From positions 1 through 64,000 of the forward strand of contig CAWBXV010000004.1 in NCBI GenBank assembly GCA_963792875.1: 64,000 nucleotides of DNA, given 5' to 3'. Position 1 is the stretch's first letter. Every line of letters starts with the position of its first letter. The notes beneath the pieces are model-generated. The model was not told the origin of the DNA, searched no databases, and worked only from the letters and a program-made list of their open reading frames with translations. The DNA comes from JAHEGP01 sp963792875 (GTDB lineage: Bacteria > Pseudomonadota > Gammaproteobacteria > Pseudomonadales > JAHEGP01). The translations under genes and the position numbers were made by a program. Shown in pieces: positions 28,371-37,059 of this stretch.

Positions 28371-29093
28371 ATGCGACAGGATCGACGGCCCTATTGGGTC
28401 AAGAAAATCTATATCCGCTACCGCACCTGGTATACCAATCACTTTCTGCGGCCGGCCTGCGATGAACTGGGCGACTATCACACCGTCATGAAACCCTGGT
28501 ACGTCCACATCGGCGGCCCCAACATCCGCATCGGCAAATGCGCCACCCTGGTCGCGGAGCCCGATGCCTGGGTGCGGCTCGGCGTATGGGGCAGCGCGCC
28601 GGGGCGGGGCAGCATCACCATTGGCGATTACGTGATGATCAGCCCCGGCACCCGCATCAGCGCCTCGGAGTCGATCACCATCGGCCACTCGGTGATGATG
28701 GCCAACGGCGTCTACATCACCGACTCTGACTGGCACGGCATCTATGACCGCACCCGGCGCGACGACCTGCGGCGGCCGGTGGTGATCGGGGACAACGCCT
28801 GGCTGGGCGATAACAGCACGGTGCTCAAAGGCGTCACCATCGGGGCGAACAGCATCGTCGCGGCGCGCGCCGTGGTCACCAGGGACGTCCCGGCCAATGT
28901 GATCGTGGCCGGCAATCCGGCCCGCGTGGTGCGCGAACTGGACCCGGACCGGGGTTACGTGACGCGGGCGGATTACTTTGCCGACCCGGCCGCGCTGCTG
29001 CGCTACTACGATGCGGTGGAGCGCCAGGTGCTGTCGCCCAACGGCCTGTTCAGCTGGCTGCGCATGCTGCTGTGGCCGACCACGCGCGATTGA
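28371..29093 (+). CDS. Hexapeptide-repeat (LbH) acyltransferase
   Basis: The 240-residue protein has left-handed beta-helix repeats from about residue 45 to 185 (GGPNIRIGKCATLVAEPDAW, GSITIGDYVMISPGTRISAS, ITIGHSVMMANGVYITDSDW, VVIGDNAWLGDNSTVLKGVT). The fold and ending GNPARVVREL match the maltose/galactoside acetyltransferase-like XAT group. The acceptor is unknown. It lies head-to-head with cysE, 149 nt apart. ATG 28371 is chosen; the frame is open upstream but is not conserved in character and overlaps cysE. Confidence 0.85.
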   Translation: MRQDRRPYWVKKIYIRYRTWYTNHFLRPACDELGDYHTVMKPWYVHIGGPNIRIGKCATLVAEPDAWVRLGVWGSAPGRGSITIGDYVMISPGTRISASESITIGHSVMMANGVYITDSDWHGIYDRTRRDDLRRPVVIGDNAWLGDNSTVLKGVTIGANSIVAARAVVTRDVPANVIVAGNPARVVRELDPDRGYVTRADYFADPAALLRYYDAVERQVLSPNGLFSWLRMLLWPTTRD

Positions 29094-29106
29094 CGCGCGC
29101 GCCGCT

Positions 29107-30399
29107 TCAGTACTGGTAGAGCGGCACCCGGGCCAGCAGCAGTGCGATCTGCCGGTTGAGTCCGGCCAGGTAGGGTTCGATCTCTGCGTCGCTCAGGGTG
29201 GCCAGTTGCTGGGTGACGTCCTGCTGCGGCAGTGCGCTGGGGCGGGGCAGCAGCTGGTCGTCGTAGACCAGGCCAGCCACGTCCGTCTGCAGGCGCTGCG
29301 CGGTGCCAGGCGCCGCCGCCAGCTCGGCGAAGCGGATGCCGGCCTTGTCGGCCATCAGGTCGGCGAGGTCGAAGCCCGAGTAGGTCTGGGAGTCGTTCAG
29401 CTCCTTCTGCAGGCCCATGAACTCGGCGAGCTTGTCGCCGGCAAACAGCGAGATGAGCGCCGAGGTGACGAAATGCTGGGCCAGGTCCTTGCGCCGGTGC
29501 AGGGTCAGCTCGAGGCGCTTGGCGGGTTGGCCGAAGCGGGAGCCGAGGCGGGTGAACTCCAGCAGTACGGGGTCGGCCGCGTACATGGCCAGGCTGACCA
29601 GCGCGGCGGTGTTTTCCATGGGCGGACTGCCGCCGGCGCCGCTGCGCTGGCGGGCCAGCTCGAAAGCCGGACTCATCAGCCCGAGCAGCGGATAGCGGTT
29701 GCCGCGCAGTCCCTGGCTGATGGGCTCGAGGTGCGCCAGATAGCGCTCGACCAGCTCCGCGTCGATGCGGTCCAGCAGCAGCTTTTCCTGGTGCGATGCC
29801 ACGCTGTCCATCATCGCCTTGCTGTTGCGGTAGCTGATCTGCAGCTGATAGTCGCGGACCCGGATGTCCTGTATCGCCTCCCATGTGGCGCGCAGCTCGG
29901 CCAGCGACGCGTGGTGCAGCAGTTGCTCGGTGGCGCGCTGTTCGAGCCAGCGCAGCAGCGGCGCCGGCAGCGGCACATAGCCCAGCCGCAGGCGCTGCAG
30001 GTTCAGCGTCTTGCCCTCGGGCTGCAGCGTGGCCTCGAAGTTCAGGTAGCGCCGCGACAGATCGACCGGCAGCTCGACGCTGCCCCGCAGCGCGCCGCGC
30101 CGTTCGTCGAGCGACACCGTCACGCCCTGCAGCGCCGTCAGTTTCAGGGTCTGCATGCCGTAAATGGCGGCGGTGTTGAGTTCCTGCTCGCCCAGTTTTA
30201 TGACCCTGATGCTCTCGGCATTGTCCGTCGGCCGCCGCTGGTAAAGCAGGCGCTGCAGCCGGTTGATGTCCTCCTGGCTGAGGTGGGGCGTTGGCAGCGC
30301 CATCGGCCCGGTGGCCAGCGCCAGGTAATAGATGGCCACGGGGCTGAGCAGCAGCGCCAGCAGTGCGCAGCCAAACAGCAATTTAAACAGTCTTCCCAT
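29107..30399 (-). CDS. Membrane-anchored protein of unknown function
   Basis: I do not recognise this 430-residue protein. It starts with one hydrophobic helix (LFKLLFGCALLALLLSPVAI, residues 5-28) followed by a long soluble part, so it is probably inner-membrane anchored and periplasmic. The first soluble part has strand-rich segments (GVTVSLDERRGALRGSVELP, LNLQRLRLGYVPLPAPLL). The second is helical with QSRG-like and LFAGDKLAEFMGL stretches. It follows srkA by 15 nt and may be cotranscribed, which could link it to envelope stress; this is inference. Confidence 0.75.
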   Translation of the reverse strand: MGRLFKLLFGCALLALLLSPVAIYYLALATGPMALPTPHLSQEDINRLQRLLYQRRPTDNAESIRVIKLGEQELNTAAIYGMQTLKLTALQGVTVSLDERRGALRGSVELPVDLSRRYLNFEATLQPEGKTLNLQRLRLGYVPLPAPLLRWLEQRATEQLLHHASLAELRATWEAIQDIRVRDYQLQISYRNSKAMMDSVASHQEKLLLDRIDAELVERYLAHLEPISQGLRGNRYPLLGLMSPAFELARQRSGAGGSPPMENTAALVSLAMYAADPVLLEFTRLGSRFGQPAKRLELTLHRRKDLAQHFVTSALISLFAGDKLAEFMGLQKELNDSQTYSGFDLADLMADKAGIRFAELAAAPGTAQRLQTDVAGLVYDDQLLPRPSALPQQDVTQQLATLSDAEIEPYLAGLNRQIALLLARVPLYQY

Positions 30400-30414
30400 G
30401 CGGGTCTCCCGGGA

Positions 30415-31449
30415 TCAGTGTGTCCAGAGCGTCAGCGGCTCTTCGGCGAGCGCAGCCAGCTGTTCCCGCAGCTGCAGGATGTGATCGGACCAGTAGCGCG
30501 GGCCATCGAACCAGGTGAACGTGCGCGGGAAAGCGGGATCGCCCCAGCGGCGCCCGATCCATGCCGCCTGCTGCACGATGCGGCGCGTTCGCAGAATCTC
30601 CAGCCAGCCCAGCTCGCCGCCCTTGAACGTGTTGAATTCATTATAACCCTCGCTGATCTCGTTGACCTGCTGCTCCTGCTCGGCGCGCGACCCGGACAGC
30701 AGCATCCAGATGTCGCCGATGGCCGGGCCATTGATGCAGTCGTCGAAATCCACAAACCAGGGCTTGTCGTCGCGCCACAGGATGTTGCCTGGATGGCAGT
30801 CCCCGTGCAGCCGTATGAACGGTGCGCGCGGCAGCCCCGCCAGCCGGCTCTCCACCCGTTTCAGCAGATCGGCGGCGAGCGTCCGGTGCGCCTCGCGCAG
30901 CGCGTCCGGGATGAAGTGGGTGTGCAGGAACTCCAGGTCTGCCGCCAGCTCCGCGGTCACCGCCAGGGTGGGGCGCGCCTTGAAGGGCGCGATGGCGCCA
31001 AGCGCGTGGATGCGCCCGAGATACTGCCCCATGCGGTGCAGCACGTCCAGATTGTCGATGGCGATGGGATGGCCGCCGCGGCGCGGGTAGACGGCGAAGC
31101 GATAGTCGCCGAAGCGGTGCAGCGTGCTGCCCCCCAGCGCCAGCGGCGCCACCACGGGCAGCTCGGCGTCGCACAGTTCCTGGCAGAACGTATGCTCCTC
31201 GATGATCTGCTCATCGCTCCAGCGCTGCGGGCGGTAGAATTTCGCCACCACCGGTTCGCTCTCTTCAACGCCTATCTGATACACGCGGTTTTCAAAGCTG
31301 TTGAGCGCCAGCACGCGGTAGTCGCAGATCAGGCCCACGCTCTCGATGGCGTCGATGACCGTGTCGGGGCTGAGTTTGTAGTAGGGATGCTGCGCCGCAT
31401 CAGGCGTTGGTAAAGTCACTGAGCAGTGCCACTCCTTTGATTTGTGCAT
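30415..31449 (-). CDS. srkA: Stress response serine/threonine kinase SrkA (RdoA/YihE)
   Basis: The 344-residue protein has the aminoglycoside-phosphotransferase-like kinase fold of SrkA. It shows LNSFENRVYQIG and VVAKFYRPQRWSDEQI in the ATP lobe, RLHGDCHPGNILWRD with the catalytic aspartate, and FVDFDDCINGPAIGDIW for metal binding. In enterobacteria SrkA counters stress-induced death and is often followed by dsbA; here a membrane-anchored unknown follows instead. The first codons overlap modC by 50 nt; a GTG at 31419 would shorten the overlap. Confidence 0.92.
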   Translation of the reverse strand: MHKSKEWHCSVTLPTPDAAQHPYYKLSPDTVIDAIESVGLICDYRVLALNSFENRVYQIGVEESEPVVAKFYRPQRWSDEQIIEEHTFCQELCDAELPVVAPLALGGSTLHRFGDYRFAVYPRRGGHPIAIDNLDVLHRMGQYLGRIHALGAIAPFKARPTLAVTAELAADLEFLHTHFIPDALREAHRTLAADLLKRVESRLAGLPRAPFIRLHGDCHPGNILWRDDKPWFVDFDDCINGPAIGDIWMLLSGSRAEQEQQVNEISEGYNEFNTFKGGELGWLEILRTRRIVQQAAWIGRRWGDPAFPRTFTWFDGPRYWSDHILQLREQLAALAEEPLTLWTH

Positions 31450-32485
31450 AGAGAGTTTCCCCCCGCTGCAGTGCCAGGTGTGCCATCGAGCGGCGCGTGA
31501 TCAGTGCCAGCAGAAAGTGTCTGCCCAGCGCCAGCCTCAGCATGGCATGCGTTGTGTTCTGCTCCTGCCAGTCCTCGATGCGCACGGGGAGAATGTTCAG
31601 GATGCTGCTGTCGGCGGCACGGCTGCGGCTCAGGCTGACAGAATGGGCCGGTATCCGCAGCCGCACCGGGGTGCCCACCGGCGTCGGCGTCGCGCCCAGC
31701 AGCAGGCGCATATTATCACCGATGTCCACGGCGCTCAGGCCAAACTCGCGGTCCTGTTCGGCAATGACTCCCGCCAGCACGGCGCCGGCGCCGGGCTGGC
31801 GGCTGAGCGGAGAATCGAGCGCAGTGCTCAGCTGTTCGATGCCGCCGACGTGCTGCACCCGGCCGTCGCGCATCAACACGACCCGGTCGGCCAGGCGCAT
31901 CACCTCCTCGAGGTGGTGACTGACGTAGATGATCGGCAGCGCGATGCGCCGGTGCAGGCTCTCCAGCAGCCCCATCACGCTCTGCCGGCTGTCCAGGTCC
32001 AGGCCCGTCAGCGGTTCGTCCAGCAGCAGCAGGCGCGGCGCGCGGATCAGCGCCCGGGCGATGGCCACGCGCTGCTGTTCGCCGCCGGAGAGTTCGGCGG
32101 GCCAGCGCCGGGCCAGCTCATCGATCTGCAGCCAGTGGCTGACCTGTTCGAGGTCGGGCCCGTCGGCGTCGAAGCGGCGGCGCCCGGCAAAGCGCAGATT
32201 GTCGATGACCCGCAGGTGGGGAAACAGGCGGGCGTCCTGGAACACGTAGCCGATGCCGCGCCGCTCGGGGGGTACCCAGCGGTGAGGATCCTGCCAGCAG
32301 TCGGTGCCGAAGCGGATGTCGGTGTGGGCGCCGCCCCGCTCCAACCCGGCCAATACGCGCAGCAGCGTGGTCTTGCCGCAGCCGGAGGGCCCGAACACGG
32401 CGGTGATGCCCGTGGGCGGCGTGTGCAGGGTTGCCGACAGCGTCCAGCGCTCGCGCCGGTAGGTCACGGTCGCGCTCAGAGCCAT
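31400..32485 (-). CDS. modC: Molybdate ABC transporter ATP-binding protein ModC
   Basis: ModC powers molybdate import. The 361-residue protein has Walker A FGPSGCGKTTLLR, the ABC signature LSGGEQQRVAIARALI, and Walker B LLLLDEPLTGLD. The C-terminal Mop/TOBE domain (about 290-355, GTPVRLRIPAHSVSLSRS) is typical of ModC and can bind molybdate. ATG 32485 gives the canonical N-terminus; the frame is open upstream only because of high GC. It overlaps modB by 10 nt. Confidence 0.94.
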   Translation of the reverse strand: MALSATVTYRRERWTLSATLHTPPTGITAVFGPSGCGKTTLLRVLAGLERGGAHTDIRFGTDCWQDPHRWVPPERRGIGYVFQDARLFPHLRVIDNLRFAGRRRFDADGPDLEQVSHWLQIDELARRWPAELSGGEQQRVAIARALIRAPRLLLLDEPLTGLDLDSRQSVMGLLESLHRRIALPIIYVSHHLEEVMRLADRVVLMRDGRVQHVGGIEQLSTALDSPLSRQPGAGAVLAGVIAEQDREFGLSAVDIGDNMRLLLGATPTPVGTPVRLRIPAHSVSLSRSRAADSSILNILPVRIEDWQEQNTTHAMLRLALGRHFLLALITRRSMAHLALQRGETLYAQIKGVALLSDFTNA

Positions 32486-33135
32486 CGCTGCGGACCTCGC
32501 CGCCACGGCTGCTGGCTGCGGTAGATCAGGGTCAGCGCCGCCAGCGACACGGCGATCAGCCCCAGCGCGATGCGATGCGCGGCCTCGTAATTGAGCAGCT
32601 CGACCTGGTCGTAAAGGGCGATGGCGAGCACCTGGGTTTCGCCCGGGATGTTGCCGCCGATCATCAGCACGATGCCGAATTCGCCCACGGTGTGGGCAAA
32701 GCCCAGGCTGGCGGCCGCCACGAAGCCGGGCCTCGCCAGCGGCCATACCACCGAGCGCAGGCGGTCCAGCGGTCCGGCGCCCAGAGTCGCGGCGGCCTCC
32801 AGCAGGCCGCGCGGGATGGCGCTGAAGCTGGCCTGCAGTGGCTGCACCACGAACGGCAGTGAGTAGATGACCGAGCCGATCACCAGCGCGTTGAAACTGA
32901 AGGCGAGCTGGGTGCCGAGCAGCGATTGCCACGCCTGACCCAGTGCGTGGCGCGGCGAGAACGCCAGCAGCAGGTAAAAGCCGATCACCGTCGGCGGCAG
33001 CACCAGAGGCAGCGCAATGATCGCCTCGATCAGGGGTTTGGCCGGATTGCGGGTGCGCGCCAGCCACCAGGCGAGCGGCGCGCCCAGGCACAGCAGGATG
33101 AGCGTCGTGCAGCCGGCCAGCTGGACGGTGAGCAC
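32476..33135 (-). CDS. modB: Molybdate ABC transporter permease ModB
   Basis: The 219-residue integral membrane protein has five or six helices and the permease EAA loop (LLEAAATLGAGPLDRLRSVV) that contacts ModC. ALPLVLPPTVIGFYLLLAF and FGIVLMIGGNIPGETQVLAI are typical ModB. The GTG at 33135 is the first standard start, but the preceding codons (AASDVILTAT) look like a real N-terminus, so a CTG at 33171 overlapping the modA stop may be used. Confidence 0.92.
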   Translation of the reverse strand: MLTVQLAGCTTLILLCLGAPLAWWLARTRNPAKPLIEAIIALPLVLPPTVIGFYLLLAFSPRHALGQAWQSLLGTQLAFSFNALVIGSVIYSLPFVVQPLQASFSAIPRGLLEAAATLGAGPLDRLRSVVWPLARPGFVAAASLGFAHTVGEFGIVLMIGGNIPGETQVLAIALYDQVELLNYEAAHRIALGLIAVSLAALTLIYRSQQPWRRGPQRWL

Positions 33136-33167
33136 GGTCGCCGTCAGTATGACGTCGCTGGCCGCGT

Positions 33168-33926
33168 TCAGGGCTCGACTCCGTAACCGTCGGCCAGCAG
33201 CAACTGGCGCACTTCGGCGCTGTGCAGAAAGTGCAGGAAATCACTGGCGGCGGGGCGGTGCGCGGACCGCGCCAACAGCACGGCCTCCTGCCGCAGCGGC
33301 GGATACAGCGCCTGGGGCACGCGCCAGTAGCTGTGGCCGCTGCCCGCGCCGCCGTTGTGCCACTGCCCCAGGCTGACGAAGGCGTAGTCCACATTGCCGG
33401 TCAGGAAGTACTGCAGCACCTGCGCCGCGTTCTGGCCGACGGCCCGGCGGCCGCGGGTGAGCTGCCACAGGTCGAGCGCCTCGAGGGTGCGCTGCGCCGC
33501 CAGTCCGTAGGGTGCGGTGGCCGGATTGGCCAGGGCGATGCGCCCGCTGCCGCCCGCCACCAGCGCTGCCACCCTGGCGCTCGTCGCGTCCTGCAGCGAT
33601 GCCCCGCGCGCGATGAGGATCAGCTTGCCGTAGGCGTAGAGGATGCGCTCCTCGGGGCGCACGAGCCCAGCACGCACCAGTTCGCCGGTGATCTGGTCGT
33701 CTGCGGCCAGCAGCAGGTCGAAGTCCGCGCCGTTGACGAGCTGCGCATACAGCACGCCGGTGGCCGCCGAACTGATCCGGCAGCGCGCCGGGTGGCTGCT
33801 CTCGAAGCGCGGCACGATCTTCTCCAGGGTGGCACGGAAGCTCGCGGCCACGGCGATGCGCAGCGTCTCCTCTGCCCCGCAGGCCGTCCAGGGCAGCAAT
33901 AACAACAGGAATGCGCGAAATCTCAA
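33168..33926 (-). CDS. modA: Molybdate ABC transporter periplasmic binding protein ModA
   Basis: The protein begins with a signal peptide (RFRAFLLLLLPWTACGAEE, cleavage after CGA or AEE). The mature binding domain shows LRIAVAASFRATLEKIVPRF, SAATGVLYAQLVNGADFDLL and the C-terminal DFLHFLHSAEVRQLLLADGY. The only start that places the signal peptide at the N-terminus is TTG 33926; the frame is open to GTG or ATG-less sequence further up. The order modA-modB-modC is standard. comF lies 77 nt upstream on the same strand. Confidence 0.9.
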   Translation of the reverse strand: MRFRAFLLLLLPWTACGAEETLRIAVAASFRATLEKIVPRFESSHPARCRISSAATGVLYAQLVNGADFDLLLAADDQITGELVRAGLVRPEERILYAYGKLILIARGASLQDATSARVAALVAGGSGRIALANPATAPYGLAAQRTLEALDLWQLTRGRRAVGQNAAQVLQYFLTGNVDYAFVSLGQWHNGGAGSGHSYWRVPQALYPPLRQEAVLLARSAHRPAASDFLHFLHSAEVRQLLLADGYGVEP

Positions 33927-34003
33927 AGCCTGGGCCTCACGGGTTGCGGCCGTTAGTGTAATCAAAAGCGGGCCGGATTGCCTGCGCGCCCCGCCCGGCG
34001 CGG

Positions 34004-34717
34004 TCAGGCGGTCGGCGGCGTCCGCGCCAGGCACCACAGGTCGACCCGCTCCACGCCGGCGGCAAGCAGCAGCCTGGCGATGCTGTCCGCCGTGGCGCCG
34101 GTGGTGACCACGTCATCGACCAGCGCAAGGTGCGGCGCCGGCGGCGGTGCGGTGAGTTCGAAGGCGCCGCGCAGATTGGCCTGGCGGCGCCGGCGGTCGA
34201 GCCCCTGCTGGCTGGGGGTCGGGCGGCTGCGGCGCAGGCATGCGGCGTCAAGCGGTATGCCCAGCGGCCCGCTCAGGTCGCGGGCCAGCAGGTAGGACTG
34301 ATTGAAGCCCCGCCGCCACTGCCGCTGCCAGTGCAGCGGCACCGGCAGCAGCGCCGCCGGCATCGGTTCGGCGCCATAGTGCTGGCGCAGCCGCGGCACG
34401 AGCAACTGCGTCAGCACGCGTCCCACTGCCGGCTGGCGCTGGACCTTGAAGCGCCGGATCAGACCATCCAATGGCGCGTTATAGCAGCCCAGCGGCACGC
34501 AGCGCGCGAAGGCGAACGGGCGGGCCGCACACGCGCCGCAGCTGGGCGCGTCCACGGGGGTGGCCAGACCGCAGTGCCGGCAGGCCGGCCGCGGTCGCAG
34601 CAGGTCGGCCTCGCAGGGGCTGCAGAGATCCAGCGCACGGCCGGTCGCCGCGCGGCACAGTATGCAGCGGCCCGGCAACAGCTGGTGTGCTGCGACTTGC
34701 AGCCACTGGTAAACCAT
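34004..34717 (-). CDS. comF: ComF family protein (phosphoribosyltransferase-like)
   Basis: The 237-residue protein has an N-terminal zinc-finger region (CILCRAATGRALDLCSPCEA, CRHCG, CGAC). A PRTase domain follows with VPLHWQRQWRRGFNQSYLLA and the PRPP loop LVDDVVTTGATADSIARLLL. ComF (GntX) is needed for DNA uptake in competent bacteria. ATG 34717 is embedded in the BirA-type operator of the divergent biotin operon, which is the usual comF/bioB neighbourhood in pseudomonad-type genomes. Confidence 0.93.
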   Translation of the reverse strand: MVYQWLQVAAHQLLPGRCILCRAATGRALDLCSPCEADLLRPRPACRHCGLATPVDAPSCGACAARPFAFARCVPLGCYNAPLDGLIRRFKVQRQPAVGRVLTQLLVPRLRQHYGAEPMPAALLPVPLHWQRQWRRGFNQSYLLARDLSGPLGIPLDAACLRRSRPTPSQQGLDRRRRQANLRGAFELTAPPPAPHLALVDDVVTTGATADSIARLLLAAGVERVDLWCLARTPPTA

Positions 34718-34739
34718 AATGGCTCCTGTGGGTTGACAA
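34707..34739. promoter_or_regulatory. BirA operator between comF and bioB
   Basis: The half sites TGGTAAACC (34707-34715) and GGTTGACAA (34731-34739) are separated by 15 bp. Each differs by one base from the proteobacterial consensus TTGTAAACC...GGTTTACAA. The right half contains the -35 element of the bio promoter and the left half abuts the comF start codon. The half sites and spacing are seen; binding is inferred from the known family rule that BirA-biotinyl-AMP represses bio genes. Confidence 0.88.
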
Positions 34740-34760
34740 AAACTGCCGGGCACTTAGTAT
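34733..34760 (+). promoter_or_regulatory. Promoter of the biotin operon
   Basis: A perfect -35 TTGACA (34733-34738) and a -10 TAGTAT (34755-34760) are separated by 16 bp, about 90 nt before the bioB start. The -35 lies inside the right half of the BirA operator, so bound repressor would block RNA polymerase. Confidence 0.8.
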
Positions 34761-34847
34761 TGCCGGGCCTTTCGACACTTGCCCATGAAAGCGCCGGCGG
34801 AGCAATGCGTCAACGGATAATGTAGGGAACCAGGGGAGAGAACCAGC

Positions 34848-35882
34848 GTGAACGGGCATACAGAACCGCGCATCAGACATGATTGGACCGTGGCCGAGGC
34901 CCTTGAGCTGCTGTCGCAGCCCTTCGCCGACCTGCTGCACCGGGCGCAGACCATCCATCGGCAGTGTTTCGACCCCAATGCGGTGCAGGTGAGCCAGCTG
35001 CTCTCCATCAAGACCGGCGCCTGTCCCGAGGACTGCAAGTACTGCCCGCAGAGCAACCGCTACGATACCGGCCTCGACCAGGAGAAACTGCTGGAGGTCG
35101 ACAAGGTGCTGGCCGAGGCCCGCGCGGCGCGCGACGCCGGCGCCACCCGCTTCTGCATGGGCGCGGCCTGGCGCTCACCGAAGTCCAGGGACATGCCCTA
35201 CGTGCTGGCGATGGTCAAGGGGGTCAAGGACCTGGGCATGGAGACGTGCATGACGCTCGGCATGCTGACTGCTGAGCAGGCGCACGAGCTGGGCGAAGCC
35301 GGCCTGGACTACTACAACCACAACCTCGACACGTCCCCGGAGTTCTACGCTGAGATCATCACCACGCGCCGCTACAGCGACCGCCTCGACACGCTCGCCA
35401 GCGTGCGCGCGGCCGGCATCAAGGTGTGCAGCGGGGGTATCCTCGGCATGGGCGAGAGCCTGCGCGACCGTGCCGGACTGCTGGCGCAGCTGGCCAACCT
35501 GCCCGAACACCCCCAGAGCGTCCCCATCAATATGCTGGTCAAGGTTGCCGGCACGCCGCTGGCGCAGGAGGCAGCGCTCGACCCCATCGACTTCGTGCGC
35601 ACCATCGCTGCCGCCCGCATCATGATGCCACGCTCGCACGTGCGCCTGTCGGCCGGGCGCGAGCAGATGGACGATGCCACCCAGGCGCTGGCGTTTCTCG
35701 CCGGGGCCAATTCCATCTTCTACGGCGAAAAGCTGCTGACCACCGGCAATCCCGGCGTCGACAAGGACCGGGAGCTGTTCCGGCGCCTTGGCATCGTCGC
35801 CGAGGGCAGCCACGGGGAGCCGCACGCCGCGCCGTGCCCGCAGCCGGATGCCGACCTGTTCTACGATGCGGCAGGCGTCTGA
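34848..35882 (+). CDS. bioB: Biotin synthase
   Basis: BioB is the radical-SAM enzyme that inserts sulfur into dethiobiotin. The 344-residue protein has the 4Fe-4S motif CPEDCKYCPQ, the conserved NHNLDTSPEFY and the C-terminal motif SIFYGEKLLTTGNP. The start is GTG 34848 preceded by AGGGGAGAG. It is the first gene of bioB-bioF-bioHC-bioD and overlaps bioF by 17 nt. Confidence 0.97.
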   Translation: MNGHTEPRIRHDWTVAEALELLSQPFADLLHRAQTIHRQCFDPNAVQVSQLLSIKTGACPEDCKYCPQSNRYDTGLDQEKLLEVDKVLAEARAARDAGATRFCMGAAWRSPKSRDMPYVLAMVKGVKDLGMETCMTLGMLTAEQAHELGEAGLDYYNHNLDTSPEFYAEIITTRRYSDRLDTLASVRAAGIKVCSGGILGMGESLRDRAGLLAQLANLPEHPQSVPINMLVKVAGTPLAQEAALDPIDFVRTIAAARIMMPRSHVRLSAGREQMDDATQALAFLAGANSIFYGEKLLTTGNPGVDKDRELFRRLGIVAEGSHGEPHAAPCPQPDADLFYDAAGV

Positions 35883-37059
35883 GCCCGCGCCCGACGTGGA
35901 TTGGGACAGCCACCTGAGGCAGGCGCTGCAGCAGCGGGCAGAGGCGGCGTTGTACCGGCACCGCCGCACGCTGGACTCGGCGCAGGGCGTCCACATCGTC
36001 GTCGATGGCCAGCCCTGCCTGAATTTCTCCAGCAACGACTACCTGGGGCTGGCCAGCCACCCCGAGGTCGTAGCGGCCGCGGTCGAGGCGGCCGGGCGTT
36101 ATGGCCTCGGCAGCGGCGCCTCGCACCTGGTCTGCGGCCACGGCCGCGAACATGACGCGCTGGAGCAGGAGCTGGCGGCCTTTACCGGGCGCGAGCGGGC
36201 GCTGCTGTTTTCCACCGGCTACATGGCCAATCAGGGTGTGATCGGCGCGCTGGTGGGCAAGGGCGACCAGCTGCTGCAGGACAGGCTCAATCACGCCTCA
36301 CTGCTGGATGCCGGGCTGCTGTGCGGTGCCCGCATGCAGCGCTTCGGGCACAATGATACGGCGCAGCTGGCACGGCGCCTGGCGGCGTTGCCCGCCGCAG
36401 CGCGCACGCTGATCGCGGTGGAGGGCGTCTACAGCATGGACGGCGACTGCGCTCCTCTGGCGGCAATGGCGGACCTTGCCCGTGAGTTCGGCGCGCTGCT
36501 CATGGTCGATGACGCGCACGGCTTTGGCGTGCTCGGCCAGCGCGGTGCCGGCGCCACGGAGCACTGGTCGCTGAGCCAGGCGCAGGTGCCCGTGCTGATG
36601 GGGACGCTGGGCAAGGCCTTGGGCACTTTCGGCGCCTTCGTGGCAGGCAGTGACGCCCTGATCGAAACGCTGATACAGCGGTCGCGCAGTTACATCTACA
36701 CCACCGCGTTGCCGCCGGCGGTGGCCGCCGCGAGCCGGGCCGCCCTGCGGCTGGTGGCGGCGGAGCCCTGGCGCCGCGCCCAGCTGCAGGCCCTGCAGCG
36801 GCGTCTGCGCAGCGGTCTGGAGCGCCTGCCCTGGCCGCTGCTGCCCAGCGCCACGCCCATTCAGCCGGTGCTGGTGGGCAGCGCCGAGGCCGCGCTGACG
36901 CTCAGCGCCGGTCTGCAGCGGCAGGCCATCTACGTGCCGGCGATACGGCCTCCGACAGTGCCCGCCGGCGGTGCGCGGCTGCGCATTACCCTCAGCGCCG
37001 CGCACAGCGAGCGCGATGTCGACCGGCTGCTGGCGGCGCTGGCGGGGTTGTGTCCGTGA
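35866..37059 (+). CDS. bioF: 8-amino-7-oxononanoate synthase
   Basis: BioF joins pimeloyl-ACP/CoA and alanine using pyridoxal phosphate. The 397-residue protein shows NFSSNDYLGLASHPEV, GSGASHLVCGHGREHDALE, VDDAHGFGVLG and the PLP-lysine motif GTLGKALGTFGAF. ATG 35866 lies within the end of bioB, giving coupled translation. It overlaps the next gene by a GTGA. Confidence 0.97.
   Translation: MRQASEPAPDVDWDSHLRQALQQRAEAALYRHRRTLDSAQGVHIVVDGQPCLNFSSNDYLGLASHPEVVAAAVEAAGRYGLGSGASHLVCGHGREHDALEQELAAFTGRERALLFSTGYMANQGVIGALVGKGDQLLQDRLNHASLLDAGLLCGARMQRFGHNDTAQLARRLAALPAAARTLIAVEGVYSMDGDCAPLAAMADLAREFGALLMVDDAHGFGVLGQRGAGATEHWSLSQAQVPVLMGTLGKALGTFGAFVAGSDALIETLIQRSRSYIYTTALPPAVAAASRAALRLVAAEPWRRAQLQALQRRLRSGLERLPWPLLPSATPIQPVLVGSAEAALTLSAGLQRQAIYVPAIRPPTVPAGGARLRITLSAAHSERDVDRLLAALAGLCP

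Noticed and set aside
31400..33394. A 664-codon extended form of modC
   Set aside because: The ModC N-terminus is at 32485; the upstream part is modB read in another frame.
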